From Symbiodinium natans (lineage: Eukaryota; Sar; Dinophyceae; Suessiales; Symbiodiniaceae): a stretch of DNA of 52,564 bases. Positions within the stretch are counted from its first letter, which is position 1. Each line of letters begins with the position of its first letter. Positions 35,150 through 44,629 of the stretch are shown piece after piece. The position numbers were made by a program, and so were the translations under genes. The notes under the pieces were generated by a model. The model did no database searches. It was not told where the DNA came from and was given only the letters and a program-made list of their open reading frames with translations. Location of the stretch: positions 73,542 through 126,105 of the forward strand of contig CAJNDS010000229.1 in NCBI GenBank assembly GCA_905221605.1, read 5' to 3'.

Positions 35150-35345
35150 AACTCTTGATGCTTCAGAGGGAAGTAGGTTGAATCCGTGGGATTGTTCTTG
35201 TGCACATATACGGGTCTCTTGTTGTTGAGGATCTGTTGACCTTGGGTCGACAGGTATGTCATCATGACCTGTCGAAGACTCAAAATGCTTCAGATGGAGG
35301 GAGGGAATTGAATTCACGGGCGTGTTCTTATGAATACTATGGTGA
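35150..35345. repeat. Diverged tandem duplication of about 130 bp
   Basis: TGCTTCAGAGGGAAGTAGGT at about 35158 and TGCTTCAGATGGAGGGAGGG at about 35288 begin two matching blocks; each continues with TTGAAT(C/T)C..GGG and a TGTTCTT(G/A)TG segment. The overlapping minus frame therefore encodes two similar peptides containing VHKN and IHKN. Confidence 0.7.
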
Positions 35346-36259
35346 TCTTTTCCTGCTGGGGTAGCTTGTCTCCTGCTCAGGGGACCCGAGTTTGCTTCCA
35401 GGTTTGCGCCGCCCTCAGAAGTAGGAGTTGGCTTTGCCAGTGCACACAAGATGCATTCCTAGCTCAGGAGAATTGGAATCGCTTCTTGCTGAGGATGAGT
35501 TGGTCTATGACAGCTGAGGCTACGCGTGCCGGTTCTTCAGTTCCTGGTTTTGTGTGGTGGCAGACACAAGTAAATGTCGGAGTTCCTCATTAAGTTCATT
35601 TAGTTTGAGATTGCATTCTCTACCTGGTTCTTGTATTGGATAACTAATCACGCACAATGGCTTTAGCAGACGCATGCATCACGGCTCTATTCGGCCCTAG
35701 TGTTTCGGTCCCACTCTGAAAGGTCTTGGACTGCTGGGTGCCTTGTTCGCATCCGGGTACTTTCTCCTGCAAAAAAGGAGAATGACCTAGGACTCAATAT
35801 CACCCGCAACTGCCCACAGGTCTCAGCGAGCTGTAAGCAGCTGAAAACTTTGACTACTCATCTGGAAGCCGCACTACAAAAGCCCGAAAACAAAGTGCAG
35901 AGTGGCAACTACCGTGAGTCCTCAAGTGGAGTGACCCGCGGATCTTGGGGCGCAGGACCTGGGCTGGCGGCCCTCGTGCAACCCTACAGTACGGCGAGTA
36001 CAGCATTGTCAAAGCGGGATCTGTTGGGTGCTGGGCAGGTGTAGGGCATCACAAAGCAGTGGAAGAGCTTCCGTCTTTGAATAGGTATGGTGTAGTCCTT
36101 AAACACTAGCCTCCCGCTTGCTATGACCACAGCCTATCAATCTTAACTCGGCCTGCCTGTTCGGAATCATGAATATGATCGTAGGTCAAGGAAAGATGTT
36201 CATTTACAACTGCGAGGCCAGTAAGGGCTTCATTGGTTCATGAGCTTAAAGAGCTTCAC

Positions 36260-39200
36260 CGCTCAACCGCCCTTTGCGGCGTAGTTGCCTTCAGGGCATC
36301 TGCCTCGGTCAGGTTAATGAGCACGCCATCCTGCAGGAGCGGAATTTGCTTTTCAAACAGGCGAGGAGATCAGATCTCCCTTGCAGGAGCTTTGCGGGAA
36401 GTTGGGCTACTAATGGTAGATTGCTAAGGCCAAGCAACTTCAACAATGCGCTTCTCCCTGTTGCCAGGCCCCGAGCTGGTTTGTTGGCTTGCCCAGGGGC
36501 CCAGGTTTGGGAGTCTTTGGTGCAGTCCTTGACAGCGCCCGCGCAATGAATTACCAAATCGCACTGGCTCGGAAGCTTGGAGACCTCGTCATGACCAGGG
36601 CCTAATGGAAGCACCCGACAAGACTGCGAGCACACGTGGACATGCGCCAGAACTCCTACTTGGCACATAAATCGTCACCCAGTCAAAGCGAAGCGTGATC
36701 AAAGTCCGAAGTCTCCAAGACTACAGAAAGGCCCAGCAAGTTCGTCAACGGTGTGTACCTCTTCCCACTTCGCCACATCACACAGAATGACCTGGCTCCA
36801 GGGACAAGAGCTGACCTTCTGAGGCTTACCCAAGGTATGGCCTTAACTGTTTGTAGACTTGCAGATTGACAAACAGTCACGAAATACACAGAAGGTACAA
36901 GACAGCTCACACCTGCACGGGGATGAGCTCCTTAAGCTCTTGAAGTCGATTCGCCGACTCACCTGCAGTTCTGGGCACAGGAGGACGGATTGAAACTGGA
37001 GAAAACAGCTTGAGCTTGACCCAAGGGAAGAAACATGAGGAAACTCCCCTGACCTGTACGAAATTCTCATGGAATATGATTTCGGGATGTCATGCCCCGA
37101 CTGAATCGGGGTAGTGCAGCGCGCGGTCATCTGAGGAACTGTGTCCAGATTTGTGCCATGCGCAAGGATTCAGGAGAGAGCCTTCGTACCCCGATTTCCC
37201 TTGACTTCTAAATTTGAATGGTCGTGCAAATTGCTTGATAATAAATACCACCAATGCACGACCAGATGACCGAACCATACGACAAACATCACACAACATC
37301 TGCCAGAGAAGCGCCAGAGAATGTGGCTGGGATCCTACTGGTCCTACGAGATCCCTGACAAGGCCTTCGGGGGCGCGGCGCCCCACAAGGACCAAGGACT
37401 CGGCCCTGCCCAACACAGATTCAAGTCTCACGTGAAATCGTTTGCATGGGGCGTGCGCTTGTCTTGCTTATGTTTGTTTGCTTGGTGACGGCAGCTTGAA
37501 TGTCGGTGGGACGGCGCACCGCCTGAAGGGCTAAGCCAGAGCTACTTCACACCCCCGAAGCAGCATGTCGATGAAAAACACGTCTGCCGAGTGTTTGTTT
37601 CCTTCATATGCTTTGTGCAGTGTTTTGGCATGAGAATTGAAGCCGGCAGGACTTGCTGGTTTGGGTGGTTAGGAGTTCTGCGGGACGAGTCCAAACTTGC
37701 TGGGCCTCGCGCCCCGGAGAGGCGGAGCTCCCGCTCCTCCAAATAGTCCAACACTTCTCCGCCTCTTCGTGACGCCTCTCCATTCTTCTCCAGACGCTGC
37801 AAGATATTGCCGCTCATGGCCTTCAAGAAGTGGATCGCCGAGGGAAGGTGCATAAATGTGCAGAAGGTGTGAAGCTGCCACCTGAAGGTGTGCCAGGAGT
37901 TGAGAAGTTGGGCCAGACTCGATCGTAGAAGTCTGTATGTATGTTTGCGGCTTCTAGCCGATGCTGCTAGGCGGCGTGTGCCTGCGTCACTTGGAACAAA
38001 TAGCCATGAAGCCCTTAGCAATGGATCCCTGTTGCTTGGTACCGGTTTCTTCGTGTTGCTTCTACTGGCATCACCAGGGGGAGCCTTGCTGGGGTCATCC
38101 CCTTCCAGGTTAAGGGGGGTTCCCAAAAGATTCGTGACACCGTCTTGAGTGCTGTGCAACAGCGGCTCCCACGGTTCCAACACTGGGTCCAGGCACCTTC
38201 GTCAGATGTCTGAAGCTAGTCAAGACCGCAGCGTAGTAAGCAGAGAGAAGAACCGTGAAGACCAAAGGACCAAAGGAGCTCCAGTTTCGTACCATTCTGG
38301 GGGCTGCAAACTGGCTTGTGTCCAGCTTGTCCAGTCCAGACCAGCCATTGGCGCTTTGAACCCCAGCAGCAGAGCATCAGCCGATTTGGTCGACACTTGT
38401 AAAGGCGTGAAGAGGGACCATGCCTCAAATACCTCAATGAGCATCTCATAATATCACCTGCAAGAGTGTGTTCCTGCTGACGCAGATGACCTTCCCAGCG
38501 AGGCCACGCGCTACTGTCTGCGCAAGAAGCAGCTGGAGGATGAAGAATGTGCAAAGCGCTGGCGATCGCATGCAGTGAACGGCATTCGACAGTCGTCGGA
38601 GCTGATGTCTCTTGCTGCATCATTGAATGCGATTGGGTGAGATCGGTTGATGGCGGGAGCAACAATGCCCCACTACGACCCCTCCAAGGACAAGAGTTTC
38701 AGAGAGCAACTGCGTGTGGTCACCGCTATCGACAACAAGCCCATCCATGACCACTCAATTTAGCGACAGCCTCGTAGTAAAGGATAAGCGTACATGATAG
38801 ATATACAATACGGTGTTGAGATTGGTGGAGAGAGGGCAGATGGTTGCCGACAGCCTCACCGAGACCGATGCAGATCCTGGCTTCTTGAGGCTCGCGTACA
38901 AGTGAAGCGGGACAAAGTCGCTAAAGAGGGTAATTCCATGTAGACTGAGTGGAAATTCGAAGAAAGACGGAAGGGAGCAGGGGATCAGCGAGCTCAGTGG
39001 AGGAAGAGGGGGCGTGAGACACATCATGCGCCTTCATGTGAACAGTCAAACTCCTTATATCTAGATGCATCTGCGTAAAGCAAATGTATGCGCGATCGCA
39101 GCGCGGGGCCAAGTATGTAGCTAATGACATGTGCGCAACTGTGAGCTAGAGCTAGAGATCGCAGTTGGTATGATTCCGACATCGGCGAGATTGGGAATCA

Positions 39201-40022
39201 TCGGGAGCCTTTCATGAGGAATACCAAGAAATGCCTGCAAGCCATGCAACTTGTCTGCCCAAAACCTTCACTTCTGCCAGATTCGACTTCTGGACATGTT
39301 CTGCTCGAAACCAAACCCAACTCCCACGGCCTGTTCGTGGAGGCCAAGCGCTGGGCCACTGCGAAGCCAAGGCCACGCAAGCCCCCCGTGATCAGGGCAC
39401 AGCGAGCCCTGCAGCTCTGTGTTCAATCTCGGGCACATGGCCCTAAGCACGAACCGGACTCGGAATGGCGCATGCTTAGAGCTCCATGTCAAACTTGCCC
39501 AAACGGTGAAAGCAAAAGAAGGCCCTGTCAACCCACAATGCCGACCTCAGCGTGTTGCGCAGTGCCGGCGCAGGGCACTGCTGAAGCCGTGGTGCGAACG
39601 TGCCTTTGGCCCGCTGCTCTTGGTTTATGGGCTGGAGTCCACACACTAGAAATCTGCAACTGCCTGTTTTCCCAGTAATCATGACAACGCCGATATTCGC
39701 TCATGCTGCACCTGACCTACTCCAAAACGCATATCTCAGAAGTGACACAAAGGTAAAGTAGTAGTAGGGAAATGTACGGAAGTAGCAGAAAACAGCTTTC
39801 CGAGACCGGTGCCGCTGCATGTGCAGATGAACTCGCCTGCGGTGGCGGGCAACCTCATCTGGTCAGGAAATTTTCGAAGAGATTTGTTGATTTTGTTGTT
39901 CAAGTCCAGCACGGGCGGAAAGATCCTGAAGGCGTGGTACAGGGTGTAGCTCAAGCTGCCGCGGCACACGACTTCTGCCCCTTCTTCCCAACGGAGGATC
40001 CGGAGCCGAAGTTCGGGATGCT
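36260..40022 (-). CDS. Polyketide/fatty-acid-synthase-type ketoreductase (KR) domain, multi-exon, partial
   Basis: KR domains reduce the beta-keto group of a carrier-bound chain with NADPH. Inferred exons: 40022-39926 (EHPELRLRILRW then EVVCRG, like the linker before PKS KR domains); 39408-39331 (ALITGGLRGLGFAVAQRLA, the Rossmann GGxxGxG motif); 37405-37365 (ESLVLVGRRAPE, NADPH-phosphate arginines); 36995-36913 (ANRLQELKELIPVQ); 36791-36734 (VILCDVAKWEEV); 36601-36528 (CDLVIHCAGAVK); 36330-36260 (DGVLINLTEADALKATTPQ). Successive exons join in phase, mostly at AG|GC or AG|GA donors; the 36734/36601 boundary is ambiguous by one base. The later KR half with the catalytic Ser-Tyr-Lys region, and any acyl carrier or ketosynthase domain, were not found, so the gene is incomplete as read. 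It shares strand and biochemical theme with the enoylreductase at 20.1-11.7 kb and could belong to the same synthase. Confidence 0.85.
38461..38760 (+). CDS. Possible plus-strand gene end inside a KR intron, unrecognised
   Basis: Two protein-like stretches lie on the plus strand within the 1.9-kb KR intron (39330-37406). The first (about 38471-38638) reads LPSEATRYCLRKKQLEDEE and ends at a GG|GTGAGA donor. The second (about 38653-38760) reads MPHYDPSKDKSFREQLRVV and ends in TAG. The simplest join does not keep the second frame, so the exon borders are uncertain. A nested opposite-strand gene is one reading; chance open frames are the other. Confidence 0.3.
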
Positions 40023-40586
40023 CTTTTGAAGCCTTAGGGCTTAGGGCTCTGAGGTGGCGGAAGGCCCTTGAAACCGAGAACGCGGACGCCGCCATGCTCT
40101 AGAAGCTGCAATTCCGTGACACTGACCATGTGAAAGCCGGTCTGGGTTGGGAACTCGGACTCCCCACAGGTTTGACCCCACCCGCAATGCTCCCTGGACT
40201 GTTAGTGTAGCTTCTCCGGGACCCCCGCAAACCGCTCTGCAAAACTCAGAATGCAAGTGGCCTTTGCGCACTACAAAGCTCAAGTCTTTCAAACTTGCCT
40301 CACATTCAAAACCAAAACGCCCCTGACCTGCCAAGTGAAGACTTTTGCCATTGAAGTCGAGCTTCTGCACGCAGCAACCCGAGGAGGCCAGCATACCTCC
40401 CGGACCCCTACACTCTGAACCGCGTGGGCCCATCAAGCATACGTATGTAACAGTGGTCAAGTTTTGGGCACCCAGCACATGTGGAGTTTTAGTGGTGTGG
40501 GACGGCGATGAACCAACTACCGCAAGCTTACCATGAGTCGCCGCTTTTCGTCTCAAAACACCTCAGTCACACAATACCCCCTCGGA

Positions 40587-40877
40587 TCAAAACAAATCAG
40601 CAGAACTTGTAGACCTTCCCACTCCTCGGTTTTCGTGATGCCGTTCCTCGAGCTCAGCCAGGTACTTTAGAGGGCCGACCCCCAACATGTAGAGATCAGG
40701 GTTGCCCAAGGTAGTTCTGACCACTAAATCATGCGAAGCTAGGCAATACCAAATCTCAAACTTCAAGCCCTTCCAGATCCGAGCACAGGCCTCGTGGTGT
40801 TCCGGAGAATGAAGAACATTTCCAGACCACCGACACGCGCCAACCTCTGTGGTATAGGAGCTTGCCAGGTTCGGCAA
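40587..40877 (-). CDS. Coding-like segment upstream of the KR exons, unrecognised
   Basis: The frame contains LKFEIWYCLASHDLV, then GNPDLYMLGVGPLKYLAEL and a charged tail, with a possible AAG|GT donor near 40600. Position and strand fit an upstream exon of the KR gene, but it matches no PKS domain that I recognise. Confidence 0.35.
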   Translation of the reverse strand: MPNLASSYTTEVGACRWSGNVLHSPEHHEACARIWKGLKFEIWYCLASHDLVVRTTLGNPDLYMLGVGPLKYLAELEERHHENRGVGRSTSSADLF

Positions 40878-40967
40878 ACGTTGTTATTGAAACTAGACTT
40901 GGTCATCAGAGGCCATTGCACCTGCCACATCGAACACAAATAATCAAGTCCGCTCGCAAAAAAACGG

Positions 40968-41171
40968 TCAAAACCCGTCTCCCTTCAGTCCAAAGGCTGC
41001 TTGAGGAAGGCCATGCATTGCAACAGTAGTTCCTCCTGCGTGGTGTCGTCCTTCTGGGACGCAACAGCTTGCAGTCAGCATGTGAAAAAGAGGGCCGAAC
41101 TCTTTCAAGCGCATGATACGGCCCATAGAGAGCGCATGTACATGCACAAAGCACCAAAGCTTCAAGTCCAC
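40968..41171 (-). CDS. Coding-like segment, unrecognised
   Basis: The frame contains LKLWCFVHVHALSMGRIM and ends at a stop at 40968. It has the same Leu-Lys/Trp-Cys flavour as the segment at 40.6-40.8 kb, which may hint at related repeats in one protein. No family is recognised; an overlapping minus frame is also open. Confidence 0.25.
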   Translation of the reverse strand: MDLKLWCFVHVHALSMGRIMRLKEFGPLFHMLTASCCVPEGRHHAGGTTVAMHGLPQAAFGLKGDGF

Positions 41172-41538
41172 GCAGCATGACTCATTCTGACTCTGGACAC
41201 TCTTCTAAGGGCTCTTGCCGAGTTTTGCTCTGACTCGTTCCCTGTCCTGCGCATCTGGCTCCTTGGCAATTCTCTCAACTCGAAAATGTGGTCCCTTCTT
41301 GTTACTCAAAAATGGAAACCAGCCAGAAAACGTCCACGTAAGGAAAACCCAAAACTAAACTTGAGGGGTCGACTCACCGTTTCAAATGCCTTATAGGGTT
41401 TCCGGCTTGGGTCTTAGGGTAGGGTAAGCTCTTGAACGAAAACAACACCACACTTTGGAAATGCCAACAGCACGATACAGGACAGGGTATGAGGCAACAC
41501 CTGCGAATTCGAGAGCTCAGGAATCTAAGCCCGGTGCC

Positions 41539-41832
41539 TCAAAAGCCGAGACCGAATGCTGGCGGGCACTTGGGCCAAGAGCCTAGGGCCTCCTCTCCAA
41601 AACTCATCTTGCCGCACTGCAAAACCAGGTCCCAACAGTTGACGTTCTGCCACCCCTTCCCCCCCTCCCCAATCTTGGCACAAATCTCGAAAGAAGCCCG
41701 AGACTGCAAAGGTGTCAAATATACAGGAATGACAAAGACTCTTGGCGATAGCTTGGAATAGATATGTTCACCTACGCTGACAGATGGGGAGTTCGAAGTC
41801 AAGCAATATTCCAATCTTGGCCAGTACATCAC
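41539..41832 (-). CDS. Coding-like segment with several possible splice acceptors, unrecognised
   Basis: The frame includes LSPRVFVIPVYLTPLQ, then ASFEICAKIGEGGKGWQ and CGKMSFGEEALGSWPK. Two TTTGCAG-type acceptors lie inside it, so the true exon is probably shorter. It lies just right of the KR gene on the same strand. Confidence 0.3.
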   Translation of the reverse strand: MMYWPRLEYCLTSNSPSVSVGEHIYSKLSPRVFVIPVYLTPLQSRASFEICAKIGEGGKGWQNVNCWDLVLQCGKMSFGEEALGSWPKCPPAFGLGF

Positions 41833-41899
41833 AGAAATATCCGTGATAGCAACTTCGTGAAACTAAGCGAGTTGCCGTCCTGGCCAGGACAACAGCCAC

Positions 41900-42005
41900 C
41901 GCGTCCACGTTTGAGGGGTGGATGTTGGGCCAACGTCCACGCTTGAGGGGCGGATGTTGGGCCAACATATTGGGCCAACATCCACGCTTGAGGGGTGGAT
42001 GACGT
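41900..42005. repeat. Minisatellite, about 35-45-bp unit, three copies
   Basis: Three copies of GTCCACG(C/T)TTGAGGGG.GGATG with GTTGGGCCAAC spacers. It lies directly downstream (minus strand) of the leader relic at 42.04 kb, so it may be part of that retroposed copy. Confidence 0.85.
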
Positions 42006-42038
42006 CCACGCCGTTGCAGGGGCAGGTTCCCCCAACGA

Positions 42039-42059
42039 CTTGAGCCAAACTGGCAACGG
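42039..42059 (-). other. Diverged relic of the dinoflagellate spliced leader
   Basis: On the minus strand these 21 bases match the dinoflagellate trans-spliced leader (core GTAGCCATTTTGGCTCAAG) with two mismatches. A leader copy in genomic DNA marks a retroposed mRNA; transcription would run to lower coordinates. The bases just after the leader (TCGTTGGGGGAACC) are shared with the relic at 43.9 kb. Confidence 0.75.
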
Positions 42060-42069
42060 CTCGCACTCT

Positions 42070-42464
42070 CTCTTTCTTTCTTTCTTTCTTTGGGGCATGG
42101 AGGGGAACCCTCCGCGCGATTGCGCGCCCCGGTCCTGCTTTGTCCTTGTGCTATCTATCACCCACAAGCACTCTCTCTCTCTCTCTCTCTCTGTCTCTGC
42201 CTCTGTCGCTGTCTCTGTCTCTGTCTCTGTCTCTGTCTCTGTCTCTGTCTCTGTCTCTGTCTCTGTCTCTGTCTCTGTCTCTGTCTCTGTCTCTGTCTCT
42301 GTCTCTGTCTCTGTCTCTGTCTCTTTCTCTGTCTCTGTCTCTGTCTCTGTCTCTGTCTCTGTCTCTGTCTCTGTCTCTGTCTCTGTCTCTGTCTCTGTCT
42401 CTGTCTCTGTCTCTGTCTCTGTCTCTGTCTCTGTCTCTGTCTCTGTCTCTGTCTCTGTCTCTGT
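42070..42464. repeat. TTTC and CTCTGT arrays left of the assembly gap
   Basis: A short TTTC run (42073-42090), then TC dinucleotides (42170-42192), then about 45 CTCTGT hexamers up to the gap. All long open frames here are repeat artefacts. Confidence 0.97.
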
Positions 42465-42564
42465 NNNNNNNNNNNNNNNNNNNNNNNNNNNNNNNNNNNN
42501 NNNNNNNNNNNNNNNNNNNNNNNNNNNNNNNNNNNNNNNNNNNNNNNNNNNNNNNNNNNNNNNN
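42465..42564. other. Assembly gap of 100 N
   Basis: Exactly 100 unresolved bases between the CTCTGT array and a TC array; the round number suggests unknown true length. The missing part is probably more simple repeat. Confidence 0.99.

Positions 42565-42656
<92 letters not shown>
42565..42656. repeat. (TC)n microsatellite right of the gap
   Basis: About 45 TC units. The repeat type differs from the CTCTGT array left of the gap. Confidence 0.97.
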
Positions 42657-42658
<2 letters not shown>

Positions 42659-42719
42659 CCTGCACGCTTAGCCCCCCCCGAAGGGAGAGCTGCCCCTAGG
42701 GGCGCGCAAGTCCCAAGCG

Positions 42720-43904
42720 TCAGTCGGTAACACCCCACGCTTTTCGAGGGGGTGGGTAGGAGTTGAGGGTTCCGCTGGTTTCAAGACAATGCCGTGAACA
42801 CATAGAACCATACCTGCACCAGCTTCCCCTTTCCTCTGCTCCCCCCTGATTTGGTTTGTAGATCCCAGACTTGTGGGAGGGGTCGCTATAAAAGGTGGCC
42901 TCATGGACAAAAAACGTGCACCCAAGGAAACTTGTGCCCCCTGGGGCCCCTATCTGGTTTGTAGCGGTGGGTCCCACCCCTTAATTGCTGTCCACGGCCT
43001 TGCTATTTGGGTTGAATGAAACTGTAACTGGCTGTCTATCTATGAGTGCTGGGTCTCTCTCAGTTTTGCCTTTCTCAGTACTCGGAGTTGCGGCTGTTGT
43101 CTGTTGTCCCTTCTCTGCGGTATCCGTAGCTCCTTCCCACTCGGCTTCCCACCAAGGTGGAGACCTTCTCGCGCTGGTGGAGAGTCGCTTTTGCTCGGTC
43201 TGTGTTTGCCCCCGTCGATCTCAGTGTTGTGGTGGCACTGGTCCCTCTTGGTCGGCTCTTGGGTTCTGGCTCCGACACTCCATGGTCGAGCCTTCCCCCT
43301 GAGTTTCCGCCCATATATTCCCCCAAGTCTGACGGGGCATGTCCAGTGGCGGCGGCCTTGACCGTGATCTCGCGAGTGTGTTGTTCCGAGCCCTCCTGCC
43401 TTGTCCATCTTCGCTGCGGTGGGTTCTCCGAAGGTCGCTGATGGTCTCCCCGCTGTTGCTGTTGCTGTTGTTGTCACCACTTGCCACAGCGCAGGCTCCA
43501 TTAATGACCCTTTTCTGTGAACGTCCCCTCCCAGGAGACATACAGGGCAACCGATGGCGTCCATGGCGAGCTATAGGTTGTGTTGCCCCAATGTCTTACA
43601 AGTGCTGTGGAACGGCCCCAACAACTGCCTGCAGGAAGCATGTGAGGGAAAAAGCGGAGCAATACACCTTAGTACGCCGGCTACGAGCCTCGAGGTGTTG
43701 TCCCCACAGGTTAAGGTCGACCCTCCCTCTTGAAGGTCCTGGAAAGTTGAGACGAAGCTGGAAGAACCCAGACCCGAGAACTCGAAACCTCTTAGGGCAA
43801 GTAGGGTGTGGAGACGGTCCCCCGAGGCTTGAAGGGAGCGGCGCGGAGGCTCAAGCCGCACGGGGGGGTGGGTTCCCCAATACGACTTGAGCCAAAATGG
43901 CTAC
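42720..43904 (-). pseudogene. Retroposed mRNA copy downstream of the spliced-leader relic, decayed
   Basis: Starting at the leader relic and running left, one minus frame stays open except for isolated stops (at about 43221 and 42987). It reads SGDNNSNSNSGETISDLRR, SPPWWEAEWEGATDTAEKG and VTVSFNPNSKAVDSN. Continuity through the in-frame stops, no clear introns and the leader at the 5' end fit a decayed processed gene. The parent gene is not recognised. The plus strand over the same interval is also open, as expected for GC-rich sequence. The left limit is a guess; no poly-A tail was seen. Confidence 0.5.
43886..43904 (-). other. Relic of the dinoflagellate spliced leader
   Basis: Nineteen consecutive bases equal the minus-strand core GTAGCCATTTTGGCTCAAG; only the two outermost leader bases differ. 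This is strong evidence for both a dinoflagellate source and cDNA-mediated insertion of a trans-spliced mRNA. It is preceded on its 5' side by a GA/TC array and followed by retrocopy-like sequence. Confidence 0.88.
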
Positions 43905-43955
43905 TCTCTCTCCCTCTCTCTCTCCCTCTCTCTCTCCCTCTCTCTCTCCTCTCTG

Positions 43956-43988
<33 letters not shown>

Positions 43989-43989
43989 G

Positions 43990-44078
<89 letters not shown>
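43903..44078. repeat. (TC)n microsatellite abutting the spliced-leader relic
   Basis: Imperfect, then perfect TC repeats beginning directly at the 5' end of the leader relic. The relic at 42.04 kb is likewise followed, within about 10 bases, by a TC tract. Confidence 0.95.
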
Positions 44079-44080
<2 letters not shown>

Positions 44081-44224
44081 ACTTGCAGTTTTGTCATTCA
44101 CGATGGTTCCCCTGCCAACCCATACCATTCATGGTTTCGGTGCCTATTTCTTTCCAGTAGGTGGGGTGGGTGGGGGAGGGTCGAAACTAGGCCCCACGGT
44201 GAGTGACTCCCCCTCCCCAAAAGC

Positions 44225-44548
44225 CTATTTCGAGGGGGGAGGGGGGGATAGAGGTTCTCCAGCAGCAACAAATGTCGCCCACGGCTTTCCTGACTCGGGC
44301 CATCCCATCCTCCTCAACTGCCTCTGGGGATCCACCTTGCTGACACCGACGAAGATGAAGGCTTTGCCTGCGCAGTACACAGCAACCCGAGGAAAGAAAG
44401 CTGAGAGAAACCAAGACCTTGGTAGCTGGCCATTGCTGGCCTGCAGCTGCGGCTGCTGCCAACCCGCGGCTCCAGTTCGTGCTGACCACGCAGTCGGGAA
44501 GGCCCTGCAAAGGATTTTAGTGGAGTCAACGGCATCTGTAGCGGGCAC
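44225..44548 (-). CDS. Coding-like frame, possibly downstream exon(s) of the 44.7-kb gene
   Basis: The frame contains ATDAVDSTKILCR and YCAGKAFIFVGVSKVD. TTTGCAG-type acceptors lie within it, so it may represent two exons. A second overlapping minus frame is also open, which lowers confidence. Confidence 0.25.
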   Translation of the reverse strand: MPATDAVDSTKILCRAFPTAWSARTGAAGWQQPQLQASNGQLPRSWFLSAFFPRVAVYCAGKAFIFVGVSKVDPQRQLRRMGWPESGKPWATFVAAGEPLSPPPPSK

Positions 44549-44629
44549 AACAACTTCTGCGTGTCAAATTCAGCTCAGTCGTCTGTGTTGAATTTACGAT
44601 GTTTTAAGAGCAAGTGGCACGGGCTGTAC

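Larger units (their letters stand above)
33090..36230. other. No recognised gene; low-complexity and short frames
   Basis: 33.1-33.4 kb has a plus frame with PCQYCRCQHL. 33.7-34.5 kb is pyrimidine-rich. 34.7-36.2 kb holds short protein-like frames and the 130-bp duplication. Later exons of the KR gene should lie here if it continues, but I could not identify them. Confidence 0.4.

Noticed and set aside
36233-36668. NAD-epimerase or thioester-reductase reading of the CDLVIHCAGAV exon
   Set aside because: The next exon continues DGVLINLTEADALK, which matches synthase ketoreductases, and upstream exons supply the KR Rossmann and RR motifs.
40029-40050. Interstitial telomere repeats (TTAGGGC units; similar at 26331, 41395 and 50868)
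   Set aside because: Only two or three imperfect units each; too short to call.
41829-42738. Open frames up to 278 codons with Ser-Leu, Arg-Glu, Thr-Glu or Arg-Asp repeats
   Set aside because: Products of CTCTGT and TC arrays and of the N gap.
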